In this document: piece by piece, positions 16,494-25,131 of the stretch
Layout: each line of letters opens with the position of its first letter
How positions within the stretch are numbered: the first letter of the stretch is position 1
NCBI RefSeq assembly: GCF_018139695.1
Contig: NZ_JAGSOG010000002.1
Location: 1-64,000 of the forward strand
Reading direction: 5' to 3'
DNA: 64,000 bases
Origin: Actinospica durhamensis
Lineage (GTDB): Bacteria > Actinomycetota > Actinomycetes > Streptomycetales > Catenulisporaceae
Program-made: the position numbers and the translations under genes
The notes under the pieces: generated by a model
What the model was told of the DNA's origin: nothing
The model's input: only the letters and a program-made list of their open reading frames with translations
Database searches by the model: none

Positions 16494-16723
16494 TACGGCT
16501 CGTCCCTCGTCTCTCGACTTTCATCTCCCACCCCTGATTCTCCACCGTCCGAGGAGTCGCGATGACGCGTGCGCGCGTCGGCTCTCGCAGGCCGGACTGC
16601 CTCCTCTCGGCACGTGGCCCGCCCCGCCCGACTGGGCCAAGCCGATCCGAGCCCTCGCGGGCGACAGCTCCACTGCACCTCACGCACCACCAGAGAGCAC
16701 CAACCCTCTGAAAGGGGACAATG

Positions 16724-18880
16724 ATGTCCACTGCGCGAAAGCGGCTGGCCCTCGTCACAGCCGTCGCGCTCAGCCTGGCCGGAATGAGCGTGGTCACGGC
16801 CACCTCCGCCCAAGCCGCGTGCAGCACCTACTACGTCTCACCGACCGGCAGCGACAGCAACACCGGTTGCAGCACAAGCGCCCCGTGGCAGTCGTTGGCC
16901 CAGGTCAACGCGACCACGTTCGCAGCCGGTGCCCAGGTCCTTTTCCAGGACGGCGGCTCGTGGACCGGGACGCTGCATCCGCTCGGCTCCGGCACCAGCG
17001 GCAGCCCGATCGTGGTGTCCAACTACGGCTCGGGCTCGGCCCCGATCATCGCCGGCGCCGGGGCGGCCGAGGCGGTCTACCTCGACAACCAGTCCTACGT
17101 CACCATCGAGAACCTGGAGATCACCAACACCGCCGCCACCGCCGCCGTGCGCAGCGGGATCGAGGTGCAGAACGACACCAGCGGCATCCTGTCCGGCATC
17201 TCGATCATCGACAACGACATCCACGACGTCCTCGGCTACTGGAGCAGTTCCGAGGGGGTGCAGCCGACCAACTCCTCCGGCATCGCCTTCAACCTCAACG
17301 ACTCCTCCACCACCAACGGGTGGAACGGTGTGACGATCCAGGGCAATACCCTGACGAACACCGACGTCGGCGCCATCTACCTCGGCTCGCTCAACGGGAC
17401 CGGGCACAACATCGCCACCAGCAACGTCGTGATCGAGAACAACACGATCACCAACGCCGGCGGCAACGACATCGTCTGCGTCTACTGCGCATCGCCCCTG
17501 GTGCAGTACAACGTCGCCTCCGCCAGCGGCTGGCGCTACTCGGGCGCCGGCCTGTGGACGGCCCTGTCCACGAACGGCGTCTGGCAGTACAACGAGGTCA
17601 CCGACCAGGGCCGGGCCGGCTCCGACGGCGAGGCCTTCGACATCGACCACGGCACCAGCGGCACGATCCTGCAGTACAACTACAGCCACGCGAACCCCTA
17701 CGGCTTCCAGGAGTACTGCTGCGGCGGAAGCACCGGAGCCGCCACCTCGATCGTCCGCTACAACATCAGCCAGAACGACGGGGCCTCGAACTCGGTGCTC
17801 CCGCACCAGGCGTACGTGGGGACCGGCAGCACGGCGAACTTCTACAACAACACGATCTACCTCAGCGCGTCGGACAACGCGCCGATCTACGGTGACGCCG
17901 CCCCCACCGGGCTCAACTACGACAACAACATCTTCTACAAGCTCGGGACGGGCGGCTACGGCACCGGCGGCACCTGGAGCCACAACGTCTTCTACGGCAA
18001 CCACCCGACGTCAGAACCCTCCGACACCGCCAAGCTGACCACGGATCCGTTGTTCTCCTCGCCCGGCGGCGGCGGAAACGGTCTCGCCTCGGCCGCGGCG
18101 TACGAACTCCAGGGCGGCTCGCCCGCGCTCGGCTCCGGCGAGCTCATCAGCGGAAACGGCGGCCTCGACTTCTTCGGCAACGCGGTCTCGTCCACCGCGG
18201 CACCGAACCGCGGCGCCTACAACGGCAGCGGGGTCTCCGCCGCCACGCTCCGCGGATACTGGACCTTCGACGAGGGCACGGGTACCACGGCCGCCGACAG
18301 TTCCGGCTCGGGGCACACCGGCACGCTCGAGGCCGGCGCGTCCTGGACGACCGGGGTCGTCGGGGCCCACGCCGTCAGCCTGACCGGAGCGAGCAACAGC
18401 TACGTCGACGTGCCGGGGCCGGTCGTCGACACCAGCCAGAGCTACACGGCCGCGTTGTGGGTCAAGCTCAACTCCGTCACCGGCTCGAACCAGACCTTCA
18501 CCAGCATCGACGGCACCAACATCAGCCCGTTCTATCTGCAGCTGACCAGCGGGAAGTTCGCCTTCGTCGCCCGCAGCAGCGACTCGACCAGCTCGACCGC
18601 GACCCAGGTGACGGCGACGTCGGCCGCCACCGCGGGCACCTGGTACCAGGTCACCGGCGTCTACGACAACAGCGCGCACACCCTCGCGCTCTACGTCGAC
18701 GGCACCCTCCAGGGCACGGCCTCGTTCTCCTCGCCCTGGACCGCGTCCGGAGACACCGTGATCGGGCGCGCGAAGTGGAAGGCCGCCAGTGTCGACTTCA
18801 CCAACGGCGCCATCGACGACGTGCACCTGTACGCGCAGGCGCTCAGCGCGAGTGCGGTCGCCGCGCTGGCGGCCGAGTAG
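16724..18880 (+). CDS. Secreted right-handed beta-helix protein with C-terminal LamG-like domain
   Basis: The product (718 aa) has a signal peptide ending at AQA near residue 33. Next comes a parallel beta-helix beginning YYVSPTGSDSNTG and rich in Asn/Ser/Thr ladders (for example QYNYSHANPYGFQEY), as in pectate lyases and other polysaccharide-active proteins. From about residue 507 a LamG/concanavalin-like jelly roll follows (LRGYWTFDEGTG...AALWVKLNS...YVDGTLQG), typical of carbohydrate binding. Catalytic residues cannot be picked out by eye, so lyase or hydrolase activity is an inference. Two adjacent ATGs exist (16721 and 16724). The second is better spaced from AAAGGGGA at 16711-16718. A strong hairpin follows the gene. 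Confidence 0.8.
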   Translation: MSTARKRLALVTAVALSLAGMSVVTATSAQAACSTYYVSPTGSDSNTGCSTSAPWQSLAQVNATTFAAGAQVLFQDGGSWTGTLHPLGSGTSGSPIVVSNYGSGSAPIIAGAGAAEAVYLDNQSYVTIENLEITNTAATAAVRSGIEVQNDTSGILSGISIIDNDIHDVLGYWSSSEGVQPTNSSGIAFNLNDSSTTNGWNGVTIQGNTLTNTDVGAIYLGSLNGTGHNIATSNVVIENNTITNAGGNDIVCVYCASPLVQYNVASASGWRYSGAGLWTALSTNGVWQYNEVTDQGRAGSDGEAFDIDHGTSGTILQYNYSHANPYGFQEYCCGGSTGAATSIVRYNISQNDGASNSVLPHQAYVGTGSTANFYNNTIYLSASDNAPIYGDAAPTGLNYDNNIFYKLGTGGYGTGGTWSHNVFYGNHPTSEPSDTAKLTTDPLFSSPGGGGNGLASAAAYELQGGSPALGSGELISGNGGLDFFGNAVSSTAAPNRGAYNGSGVSAATLRGYWTFDEGTGTTAADSSGSGHTGTLEAGASWTTGVVGAHAVSLTGASNSYVDVPGPVVDTSQSYTAALWVKLNSVTGSNQTFTSIDGTNISPFYLQLTSGKFAFVARSSDSTSSTATQVTATSAATAGTWYQVTGVYDNSAHTLALYVDGTLQGTASFSSPWTASGDTVIGRAKWKAASVDFTNGAIDDVHLYAQALSASAVAALAAE

Positions 18881-18942
18881 CCGGTGAACGCCGGGTAGCA
18901 AGGCGGTTCAGAGCACTTCAGGGCAGTTGAAAGCAGTTGCGC

Positions 18943-18986
18943 GACAGGCGGTGTGGGGCGTGCGTGCGCGCCCGGCACCGCCTGTC
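18943..18986 (+). terminator. Terminator hairpin after the beta-helix gene
   Basis: GACAGGCGGTG (18943-18953) pairs with CACCGCCTGTC (18976-18986) over 11 bp, and part of the GC-rich loop can pair as well. TCCTT follows. It separates the polysaccharide locus from the amino-sugar locus. Confidence 0.7.
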
Positions 18987-19007
18987 TCCTTGGCGAATCG
19001 CGCAAGA

Positions 19008-19023
19008 TTTCTGCTCGTTTCTG
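19008..19023. promoter_or_regulatory. Phased TTTCTG repeats, putative DeoR-type operator
   Basis: TTTCTG occurs at 19008-19013 and 19018-19023, exactly one helical turn apart, about 140 bases upstream of the GatZ-like gene. DeoR-family proteins often bind direct repeats spaced by 10 bp, and a DeoR gene lies at the end of this locus (24303). Confidence 0.3.
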
Positions 19024-19164
19024 AGCGATTCATTGATCGAACAACCAGATCTGTGCAGGATGAAGCCACTCAATCGGGAGCCCTCCGGGGCCGTGAGTGG
19101 CTGGTCGTGCTCGCTGTGCGCGGCTCGCCCTTCGCGCGAGACAGAGAGAAAAACGACCGACACT

Positions 19165-20520
19165 ATGGCGAACCTTCTGAGCGAGACGATCCGGCGGCAC
19201 AAGGCCGGCGCGGCCGCGGGTGTGTACTCGGTGTGCTCGGCTCATCCGCTGGTCCTGGAGGCGGCGATCCGCCAGACGCTCGCCGATGGCGGGTACCTGC
19301 TGGTGGAGGCCACCTCCAATCAGGTCGACCAGTTCGGCGGATACACCGGCATGACGCCGGCGGACTTCCGCGACCTGGTCCTGGAACTGGCCGACCGCTT
19401 CGGGCTCGAGCGCTCGCGCGTCCTGCTGGGCGGGGACCACCTGGGCCCGAACCGCTGGCGCGACCGGCCGGCCGAGGAGGCGCTCGCGCTCGCCGAGGAG
19501 CTGGTGGCCGCGTACGTGTCCGCCGGCTACACCAAGATCCACCTCGACTGCAGCATGTCCTGCGCCGGAGATCCCGAGCCGCCCGGCGACGAGCTGGTGG
19601 CGGCGCGCGCGGCCCGGCTGCTGCGGGTGGCTGAGCAGGCGCAGTCCGCACGCGTGGGGCGTGCGGACTGCGTCTACGTCATCGGCACCGAGGTGCCCGT
19701 GCCGGGCGGCGCGCACGAGACGCTCGAGCGGCTCACCGCGACGCCCGCCGCGGCCGCCCGCCACACCCTCGAGCGCCACCGCGCCGCGTTCGCCGACGCC
19801 GGGCTCGAGGACGTCTGGCCGCGCGTGGCGGCCCTGGTCGTGCAGCCGGCCGTCGAGTTCGACCACCTGCAGGTCATCGACTACGACCGGGCCGGCACGC
19901 GCGAGCTCCTGACCGTCCTCGAAGACGAGCCGCACCTCGTCTTCGAGGCGCATTCCACCGATTACCAGACCACGGCGCACCTGACCGAGCTGGTCGAGGA
20001 CCACTGGGCGATCCTCAAGGTCGGGCCCGGACTGACCTTCGCGCTGCGCGAGGCACTGTTCGCGCTGGCCCGCATCGAGGACGAGCTGCTGCCCGCCGAC
20101 CTGCGCTCGAACCTGGTGGACGTGGTCGACGCGGTGATGCTCGCCGAGCCCGGCTACTGGGAGGGCTACTACCCGGGAACCGCGGCCGAGCAGAAAATCG
20201 CCCGCCGATACAGCTACAGTGATCGTCTGCGCTACTACTGGCCGCACCCCGAGGTGGCGGCCGCCGTCGAGCGCCTGATGACCAACCTCTCCGCGCTGGA
20301 CATTCCGCTGCCGCTGGTCAGCCAGTTCCTGCCGGAGCAGTTCGCCCGCGTGCGCGCGGGAGAACTCGCCGCGACGCCGCACGAACTGGCGGTGGACAAG
20401 GTGCGCGACGCACTGCGCCCCTACGCGGCGGCGACCGCCGGTGCCGCGTGGCCCGGCACCGACAAAGAAATCACCGAGATTCCCGAGACCAGCGAAGCAG
20501 GAGAGCCCGTCCATGTCTGA
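19165..20520 (+). CDS. gatZ: GatZ/KbaZ-family sugar-phosphate enzyme
   Basis: This 451-aa protein is a full-length member of the GatZ/AgaZ family. It shows the family segments GVYSVCSAHPLVLEAAI (20-36), VEATSNQVDQFGGYTGM (46-62) and LGGDHLGPN (87-95), then KIHLDCSM and the C-terminal QFLPEQFARVR. In E. coli GatZ is a non-catalytic partner of the tagatose-bisphosphate aldolase GatY, but no GatY/KbaY gene exists here. Some GatZ-family proteins are reported to act as tagatose 6-phosphate 4-epimerases, which would suit this locus. I chose ATG 19165 because homology begins at MANLLSETI. The gene overlaps agaS by 8 bases. Confidence 0.85.
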   Translation: MANLLSETIRRHKAGAAAGVYSVCSAHPLVLEAAIRQTLADGGYLLVEATSNQVDQFGGYTGMTPADFRDLVLELADRFGLERSRVLLGGDHLGPNRWRDRPAEEALALAEELVAAYVSAGYTKIHLDCSMSCAGDPEPPGDELVAARAARLLRVAEQAQSARVGRADCVYVIGTEVPVPGGAHETLERLTATPAAAARHTLERHRAAFADAGLEDVWPRVAALVVQPAVEFDHLQVIDYDRAGTRELLTVLEDEPHLVFEAHSTDYQTTAHLTELVEDHWAILKVGPGLTFALREALFALARIEDELLPADLRSNLVDVVDAVMLAEPGYWEGYYPGTAAEQKIARRYSYSDRLRYYWPHPEVAAAVERLMTNLSALDIPLPLVSQFLPEQFARVRAGELAATPHELAVDKVRDALRPYAAATAGAAWPGTDKEITEIPETSEAGEPVHV

Positions 20521-21691
20521 CGTCGCAGCACTCAAGACCGCGCTCTCCGGCACGGCCACGTACGGCGAGATCCGGCAGCAGCCGGACGTGTGGCGCGAGA
20601 CCGCGCGGATCCTCACCCAGCGCCGTACCGAGCTCGACGCCTTCCTCGCGCCGCTGCTCGCCCGCGAGAACCTGTGCATCGTGCTCACCGGCGCGGGGAC
20701 CTCCGCGTTCATCGGGCAGATCGCCGCGCCCTCGCTCGGCGAGCGGCTCGGCCGGCGGGTCGAGGCGGTGGCCACCACCGACCTGGTCTCGCACCCGAGC
20801 GCCTACCTGCCCAAGGACGTCCCGACGCTGCTGGTCTCCTTCGCCCGCTCCGGTGACTCGCCCGAGAGCACGGCGGCCACCGAACTGGCGGACCAGCTGC
20901 TCGGCGAGGTCAACCACCTGATCGTCACGTGCAACGGCGACGGGGCTCTGCACCGCGCCCACGCCGCGCGCCCCGGCTCCTTCGTCCTGCTCCTGCCCGA
21001 GCGCTCGCACGACGTCGGCTTCGCGATGACCTCCAGCTTCACCTCGATGCTGCTGTCGGTGCTGCTCGCCTTCCGCGGCGACGACGAGGCCACCGTGGAG
21101 GCGCTCGCCGCCGCGGCCGAGGGCCTGCTCGCGCAGGAGGAGTCGATCGCCCGGCTCGCCGCCACCGTCCCGCAGCGCCTGGTCTACCTGGGCGGCGGTC
21201 CGCTGACCGGCCTGGCCCGCGAGTCGGCGCTCAAGACGCTGGAGCTGACCGCCGGACAGGTGGTCGCGTACTACGACTCGTCCCTCGGCTTCCGGCACGG
21301 TCCCAAGGCCGTGCTCGACGCGCACTCCCTCGCCGTCGTCTTCCGCTCCGCCGACCGCTACAGCAGCGCCTACGACGAGGACATCGTCAACGAGCTGTGC
21401 GCGTCGATCGGGCGGGAGCGGGTGCTGACCGTCTCCGCCGGCCCGGCGGGCGCGCAGCCGACCGCGGGTCCGGACTGGGTGCTGCCCGGGCTCGACACGC
21501 TGGACGACGCGTACCTCGCGGTCGCGTTCGTCGTGTTCGCGCAGCTGTTCGCCCTGTACTGCTCGGCCGCGCTCGAGCTGACCCCGGACAACCCGTTCCC
21601 GGACGGCAACGTCAACCGCGTCGTCAAGGGTGTGATCATCCACCCCCTGGTCGATGTGCCGGCGCGGGGCGCCGCGGAACTCCGGCGATGA
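20513..21691 (+). CDS. agaS: AgaS-like SIS-domain aminosugar-6-phosphate deaminase/isomerase
   Basis: The 392-aa protein contains two SIS domains. The first has LTGAGTSAFIGQIAAP (58-73) and SFARSGDSPES; the second has LGGGPLTGLARESALKTLELT and GFRHGPKA. This layout matches AgaS, which converts galactosamine 6-phosphate to tagatose 6-phosphate and ammonia, and differs from glucosamine synthase because there is no glutaminase domain. The ATG at 20513 lies in an ATGTCTGA overlap with the preceding stop and follows GGAGAG, so translation is coupled. A role with another 2-amino sugar phosphate is possible. Confidence 0.85.
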   Translation: MSDVAALKTALSGTATYGEIRQQPDVWRETARILTQRRTELDAFLAPLLARENLCIVLTGAGTSAFIGQIAAPSLGERLGRRVEAVATTDLVSHPSAYLPKDVPTLLVSFARSGDSPESTAATELADQLLGEVNHLIVTCNGDGALHRAHAARPGSFVLLLPERSHDVGFAMTSSFTSMLLSVLLAFRGDDEATVEALAAAAEGLLAQEESIARLAATVPQRLVYLGGGPLTGLARESALKTLELTAGQVVAYYDSSLGFRHGPKAVLDAHSLAVVFRSADRYSSAYDEDIVNELCASIGRERVLTVSAGPAGAQPTAGPDWVLPGLDTLDDAYLAVAFVVFAQLFALYCSAALELTPDNPFPDGNVNRVVKGVIIHPLVDVPARGAAELRR

Positions 21692-22680
21692 CGGCCGCGT
21701 ACTTCCTGGGCGTCGACGGCGGCGGCACCAAGACCGCCTACGTCGTGCTCGACGGCACCGGACGGACCGTGGCCGAGGTGGTCGGCCCGAGCTGCTACTA
21801 CTTCGCCTCCGGGATCGAGCTGCTCGAGCGGGTACTGACCGCGGGCGTGGCCGAGGTCACCGCCGCGGCCGGGATCACTCCGGACCGGCTCGACCACGCG
21901 TTCTTCGGCCTGCCCGGCTACGGAGAGAACAGCGCGGACGTCCCGCTGGTCGACGCCATCGTGCGCGGCCTGCTCGGGCACGACCGCTTCACCGTGGACA
22001 ACGACATGGTGGGCGGCTGGGCCGGGGCGCTGGCCGGCGGGGACGGGATCAACGTCGTCGCCGGCACCGGGTCGATCGCGTACGGCGAACGCCGCGGCGT
22101 GGGACACCGGGCCGGCGGCTGGAGCGAACTGTTCGGCGACGAGGGCTCCGCGTACTGGGTCGCGGTCCAGGGGCTCAACGCGTTCAGCCGGATGAGCGAC
22201 GGACGCCTCCCGCGCGGGCCGCTGCACACTCTGCTCGCCGCCCGGGCCGGCATCACCGCCGACCTCGACCTGGTCGGCGTGGTCGTCGACCGGTGGGGCG
22301 GACGGCGCGCCGAGATCGCCGCACTGTCCACGGCCGTCGTCGAGGCGGCCGACGCGGGTGACGCCGCGGCCGGCGCGATCCTGCGCCGGGCCGGGGAGGA
22401 ACTGGTCGCGCTGGTCCAGGCCTGCCGTGAGCACCTCGGCTACCAGGACGGCGAACCCGTGGACGTGTCGTATTCGGGCGGCATGTTCTCCGCCCCGTCC
22501 TTCCACCAAGCATTCACCCAAGCCCTTCAGGCCGCAGGGCCTGAATACCTGCTCCGTGCACCGGCGTACGGCCCCGTGGTGGGCTCCGCCCTCTATGCGA
22601 TGAAGCGGCACGGGGCCGCACTTGCCCCGCCTCTCGGCGGGTCCGCACCGAACCTCGAAGGAGAGGTTATCGATGTCTGA
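21688..22680 (+). CDS. BadF/BadG/BcrA-type amino-sugar kinase
   Basis: The 330-aa ASKHA-fold protein begins with the phosphate-1 loop LGVDGGGTKTAYVVLD (7-22). It has the NDMVGGWAGALAG segment and phosphate-2 loop VVAGTGSIAYG, as in N-acetylglucosamine kinase and the kinases that replace PTS phosphorylation in some amino-sugar pathways. The start is inside a 4-base ATGA overlap with agaS. In this operon it should phosphorylate the sugar brought in by the APC permease, giving the AgaS substrate. Whether the sugar is galactosamine, glucosamine or an N-acetylated form is not settled; no deacetylase gene is present. Confidence 0.82.
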   Translation: MTAAYFLGVDGGGTKTAYVVLDGTGRTVAEVVGPSCYYFASGIELLERVLTAGVAEVTAAAGITPDRLDHAFFGLPGYGENSADVPLVDAIVRGLLGHDRFTVDNDMVGGWAGALAGGDGINVVAGTGSIAYGERRGVGHRAGGWSELFGDEGSAYWVAVQGLNAFSRMSDGRLPRGPLHTLLAARAGITADLDLVGVVVDRWGGRRAEIAALSTAVVEAADAGDAAAGAILRRAGEELVALVQACREHLGYQDGEPVDVSYSGGMFSAPSFHQAFTQALQAAGPEYLLRAPAYGPVVGSALYAMKRHGAALAPPLGGSAPNLEGEVIDV

Positions 22681-24172
22681 TATCCAGACGGCGCCTGCCG
22701 CGCAGGCCACCGAGGTCAATACCCTGACTCGGAAGATAGGCCTGTTCCAGGCCGTCACCATCAACATGAGCCAGATGTGCGGCATCGGTCCGTTCGTGAC
22801 CATCCCGCTGATGGTGGCCGCGTTCGGCGGACCGCAGGCGATCATCGGCTGGATCGTCGGCGCGATCCTCGCCCTGGCCGACGGACTGGTGTGGGCCGAA
22901 CTCGGCTCCGCGCAGCCCGGCTCCGGCGGCACCTACGTCTACCTGCGTGAGGCGTTCCAGTACCGCAGCGGGCGGCTGATGCCGTTCCTGTTCATCTGGA
23001 CGGCGATGCTGTTCATCCCGCTGATCATGTCCACCGGTATCCAGGGCATGGTGCAGTACCTGCAGTACCTGTGGCCCTCGATGAGCACCGGCCAGGGCGA
23101 CATCCTCGGGATCGGCCTGACCGCGCTGCTGGTGCTGATGCTCTGGCGCAAGGTGGAGAACATCGGCAAGCTCACGGTCGGCATGTGGGTCGTGATGATC
23201 ATCTGCGTGTGCGCCGTGATCCTCGCCTGCTTCACCCACTTCCACCCGTCGATGGCCTTCACCTGGCCGCACGGCGCGATCTCGCTGACGCACGGCTCGT
23301 TCTGGATCGGCTTCGCCGGCGGCCTGACCGTGGGCGTCTTCGACTACCTCGGCTACAACACGACCGCCTACATGGGCGCCGAGATCAAGAACCCCGGGCG
23401 CAACATGCCGCGCTCGATCATCTTCTCGATCCTCGCGATCGGCGGCATCTACCTGGTCATGCAGATCGGCGTGCTCGGCGTGGTGCCGTGGCGGGACATG
23501 CTCAACACCAACAGCATCGACTCCACCTCGATCGGCGCGGCCGTGCTGCAGCAGACCTGGGGCAAGGGCGCGGCGCAGGTGGTCACCGTGCTCGTCGTGA
23601 TCACCGCCTTCGCCTCCGTGTTCACCGGACTGCTCGGCGGTAGCCGGGTGCCGTTCGACGCGGCGCGCGACGGGATGTTCTTCCGCTCCTTCGGGAAGCT
23701 GCACCGCAAGCACGGGTTCCCGACCGTGGGCCTGCTCGTGATGGGCGCGATGACGGCGCTGAGCTTCCTGTTCGCCCGCCACATCGGCAGCTCCGCCTCG
23801 CACCCGCCGCTGTCCGTGCTGATCTCGCTGCTGACCACGGTGATGATCATCGTGCAGTCGATCGCGCAGATCGTCGCGGTGCCCGTGCTGCGCAAGCGGC
23901 AGCCGAACCTGGCCCGGCCGTACAAGATGATCCTCTACCCGCTGCCGACCATCGTGGCCGGCATCGGCTGGGCCACCATGTACCTGTGGTCGGACAAGGC
24001 CAACCCGGGCGTGCACCCGATCGAGTGGTCGCTGGCGTGGCTGGCCCTGGGCTGTGTCGCCTTCCTGATCTGGGCGCGCAAGGAGAAGTCCTGGCCGTTC
24101 GGGCCCAAGGAGATCCGCGAGCAGTTCCTCGAGGAGCAGGCGCGCGACGCCGAGCCCGCACTGGTCGGTTAA
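22673..24172 (+). CDS. APC-family permease of the amino-sugar operon
   Basis: This 499-aa protein has about twelve membrane segments with APC hallmarks: KIGLFQAVTINMSQMCGIGP in helix 1, GGTYVYLREAF before helix 3, and GAEIKNPGRNMPRSI after helix 6. APC proteins usually move amino acids or amines. Its position, overlapping the kinase stop by 8 bases (ATGTCTGA), argues that it imports the amino sugar whose amine resembles those substrates. AAGGAGAGG at 22659-22667 is its ribosome binding site. The C-terminal tail is charged and cytoplasmic (WPFGPKEIREQFLEEQ). A strong terminator follows. Confidence 0.85.
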   Translation: MSDIQTAPAAQATEVNTLTRKIGLFQAVTINMSQMCGIGPFVTIPLMVAAFGGPQAIIGWIVGAILALADGLVWAELGSAQPGSGGTYVYLREAFQYRSGRLMPFLFIWTAMLFIPLIMSTGIQGMVQYLQYLWPSMSTGQGDILGIGLTALLVLMLWRKVENIGKLTVGMWVVMIICVCAVILACFTHFHPSMAFTWPHGAISLTHGSFWIGFAGGLTVGVFDYLGYNTTAYMGAEIKNPGRNMPRSIIFSILAIGGIYLVMQIGVLGVVPWRDMLNTNSIDSTSIGAAVLQQTWGKGAAQVVTVLVVITAFASVFTGLLGGSRVPFDAARDGMFFRSFGKLHRKHGFPTVGLLVMGAMTALSFLFARHIGSSASHPPLSVLISLLTTVMIIVQSIAQIVAVPVLRKRQPNLARPYKMILYPLPTIVAGIGWATMYLWSDKANPGVHPIEWSLAWLALGCVAFLIWARKEKSWPFGPKEIREQFLEEQARDAEPALVG

Positions 24173-24191
24173 CGCGACCCGCACCACGACG

Positions 24192-24247
24192 CGCCCCATC
24201 CGTACGCGCCGCCCGCTTCCTGGGCGGCGGGTACGGATGGGGCGTTT
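24192..24247 (+). terminator. Strong terminator hairpin with T tract
   Basis: CGCCCCATCCGTAC (24192-24205) pairs perfectly with 24231-24244, an inner CCGCCC/GGGCGG extends the stem, and TTT follows at 24245-24247. It ends the amino-sugar operon. Confidence 0.85.
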
Positions 24248-24302
24248 AGGCTTGGGGGAGAGCCAGCACAGCCCCGGGGGCCAGAGCGGAGGAAGACCAC
24301 CC

Positions 24303-25121
24303 GTGCAGCCGTCCGACCCGGACACCACGCCGCGCACCGCCGGCCGCAAGCGCTCCGAACGGATGCGCAGGCTGCTCGCGCTGCTGGCCGGCCGGGTACA
24401 GGAGGCGCCGCTGACGCTGGACGAGCTCGTCGCCGAACTGGGCGTGTCGAAGGCCACGCTCCGGCGGGACCTGGCCGCTCTGGAGGACGAGCAGCTCGTC
24501 GTACGCACGCACGGCGGGGTACGGGCCCGCGAGGGCGGGGCGCTGGAGATCCCGGTGCGGCTGCGCACCGCTCAGGCCAGCGTGGCCAAGCAGGCGATCG
24601 GCCGGGTCACCGCGCGGCTGATCCCGTCCGGGGAGCAGCACACCCTGGCCGTGTGCGGCGGCACCACCACCACCGAGGTGATCCGGGCCCTGCGACGCCG
24701 CACCGGGCTCACCGTCATCACCAACGCGCTGCCGCTCGCCGCGGAGGCCGCCGCCTGGTCGAACATCAGGGTGATCATCACCGGCGGGCTGGTGCGCGCG
24801 CACTCGCTCGAGGCGGTCGGACCGCTGTCCGAGGGCGCCTTCAACTCCTTCACCGTGGCCACGGCGGTACTCGGGGCCGACGGCGTGAGCGCCGAGCACG
24901 GGGTGACCACGCACGACGAGACCGAGGCCCGGGCCAACCGCGCCATGCTCTCGCGCGCGCAGCGGGTGATCGTGGTCGCCGACGGCACGAAGATCGGGAG
25001 GTCGACGCACGCGCCGCTCGCGGACCTGGCCCGGGTGGACGACCTCGTCACCGACAAACACGCCGACGCCGCGGAGCTTGATCGCATCCGCGGCGCCGGC
25101 GTGAGAGTGCACGTGGCCTGA
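24303..25121 (+). CDS. DeoR-family transcriptional regulator of the amino-sugar locus
   Basis: The 272-aa protein has a DeoR helix-turn-helix (LTLDELVAELGVSKATLRRDL, about 40-60) and a sugar-phosphate-sensing domain with VCGGTTTTEVIRAL, VITNALPLA and the ADGTKIGRSTHAPLA signature. Effectors of this family are phosphorylated sugars, such as the galactosamine 6-phosphate or tagatose 6-phosphate expected from the upstream operon. The GTG at 24303 is preferred because GGAGGAAG lies 6-13 bases upstream. It is separated from the operon by the terminator, so it has its own promoter. Confidence 0.85.
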   Translation: MQPSDPDTTPRTAGRKRSERMRRLLALLAGRVQEAPLTLDELVAELGVSKATLRRDLAALEDEQLVVRTHGGVRAREGGALEIPVRLRTAQASVAKQAIGRVTARLIPSGEQHTLAVCGGTTTTEVIRALRRRTGLTVITNALPLAAEAAAWSNIRVIITGGLVRAHSLEAVGPLSEGAFNSFTVATAVLGADGVSAEHGVTTHDETEARANRAMLSRAQRVIVVADGTKIGRSTHAPLADLARVDDLVTDKHADAAELDRIRGAGVRVHVA

Positions 25122-25131
25122 CTCGGCTCGT

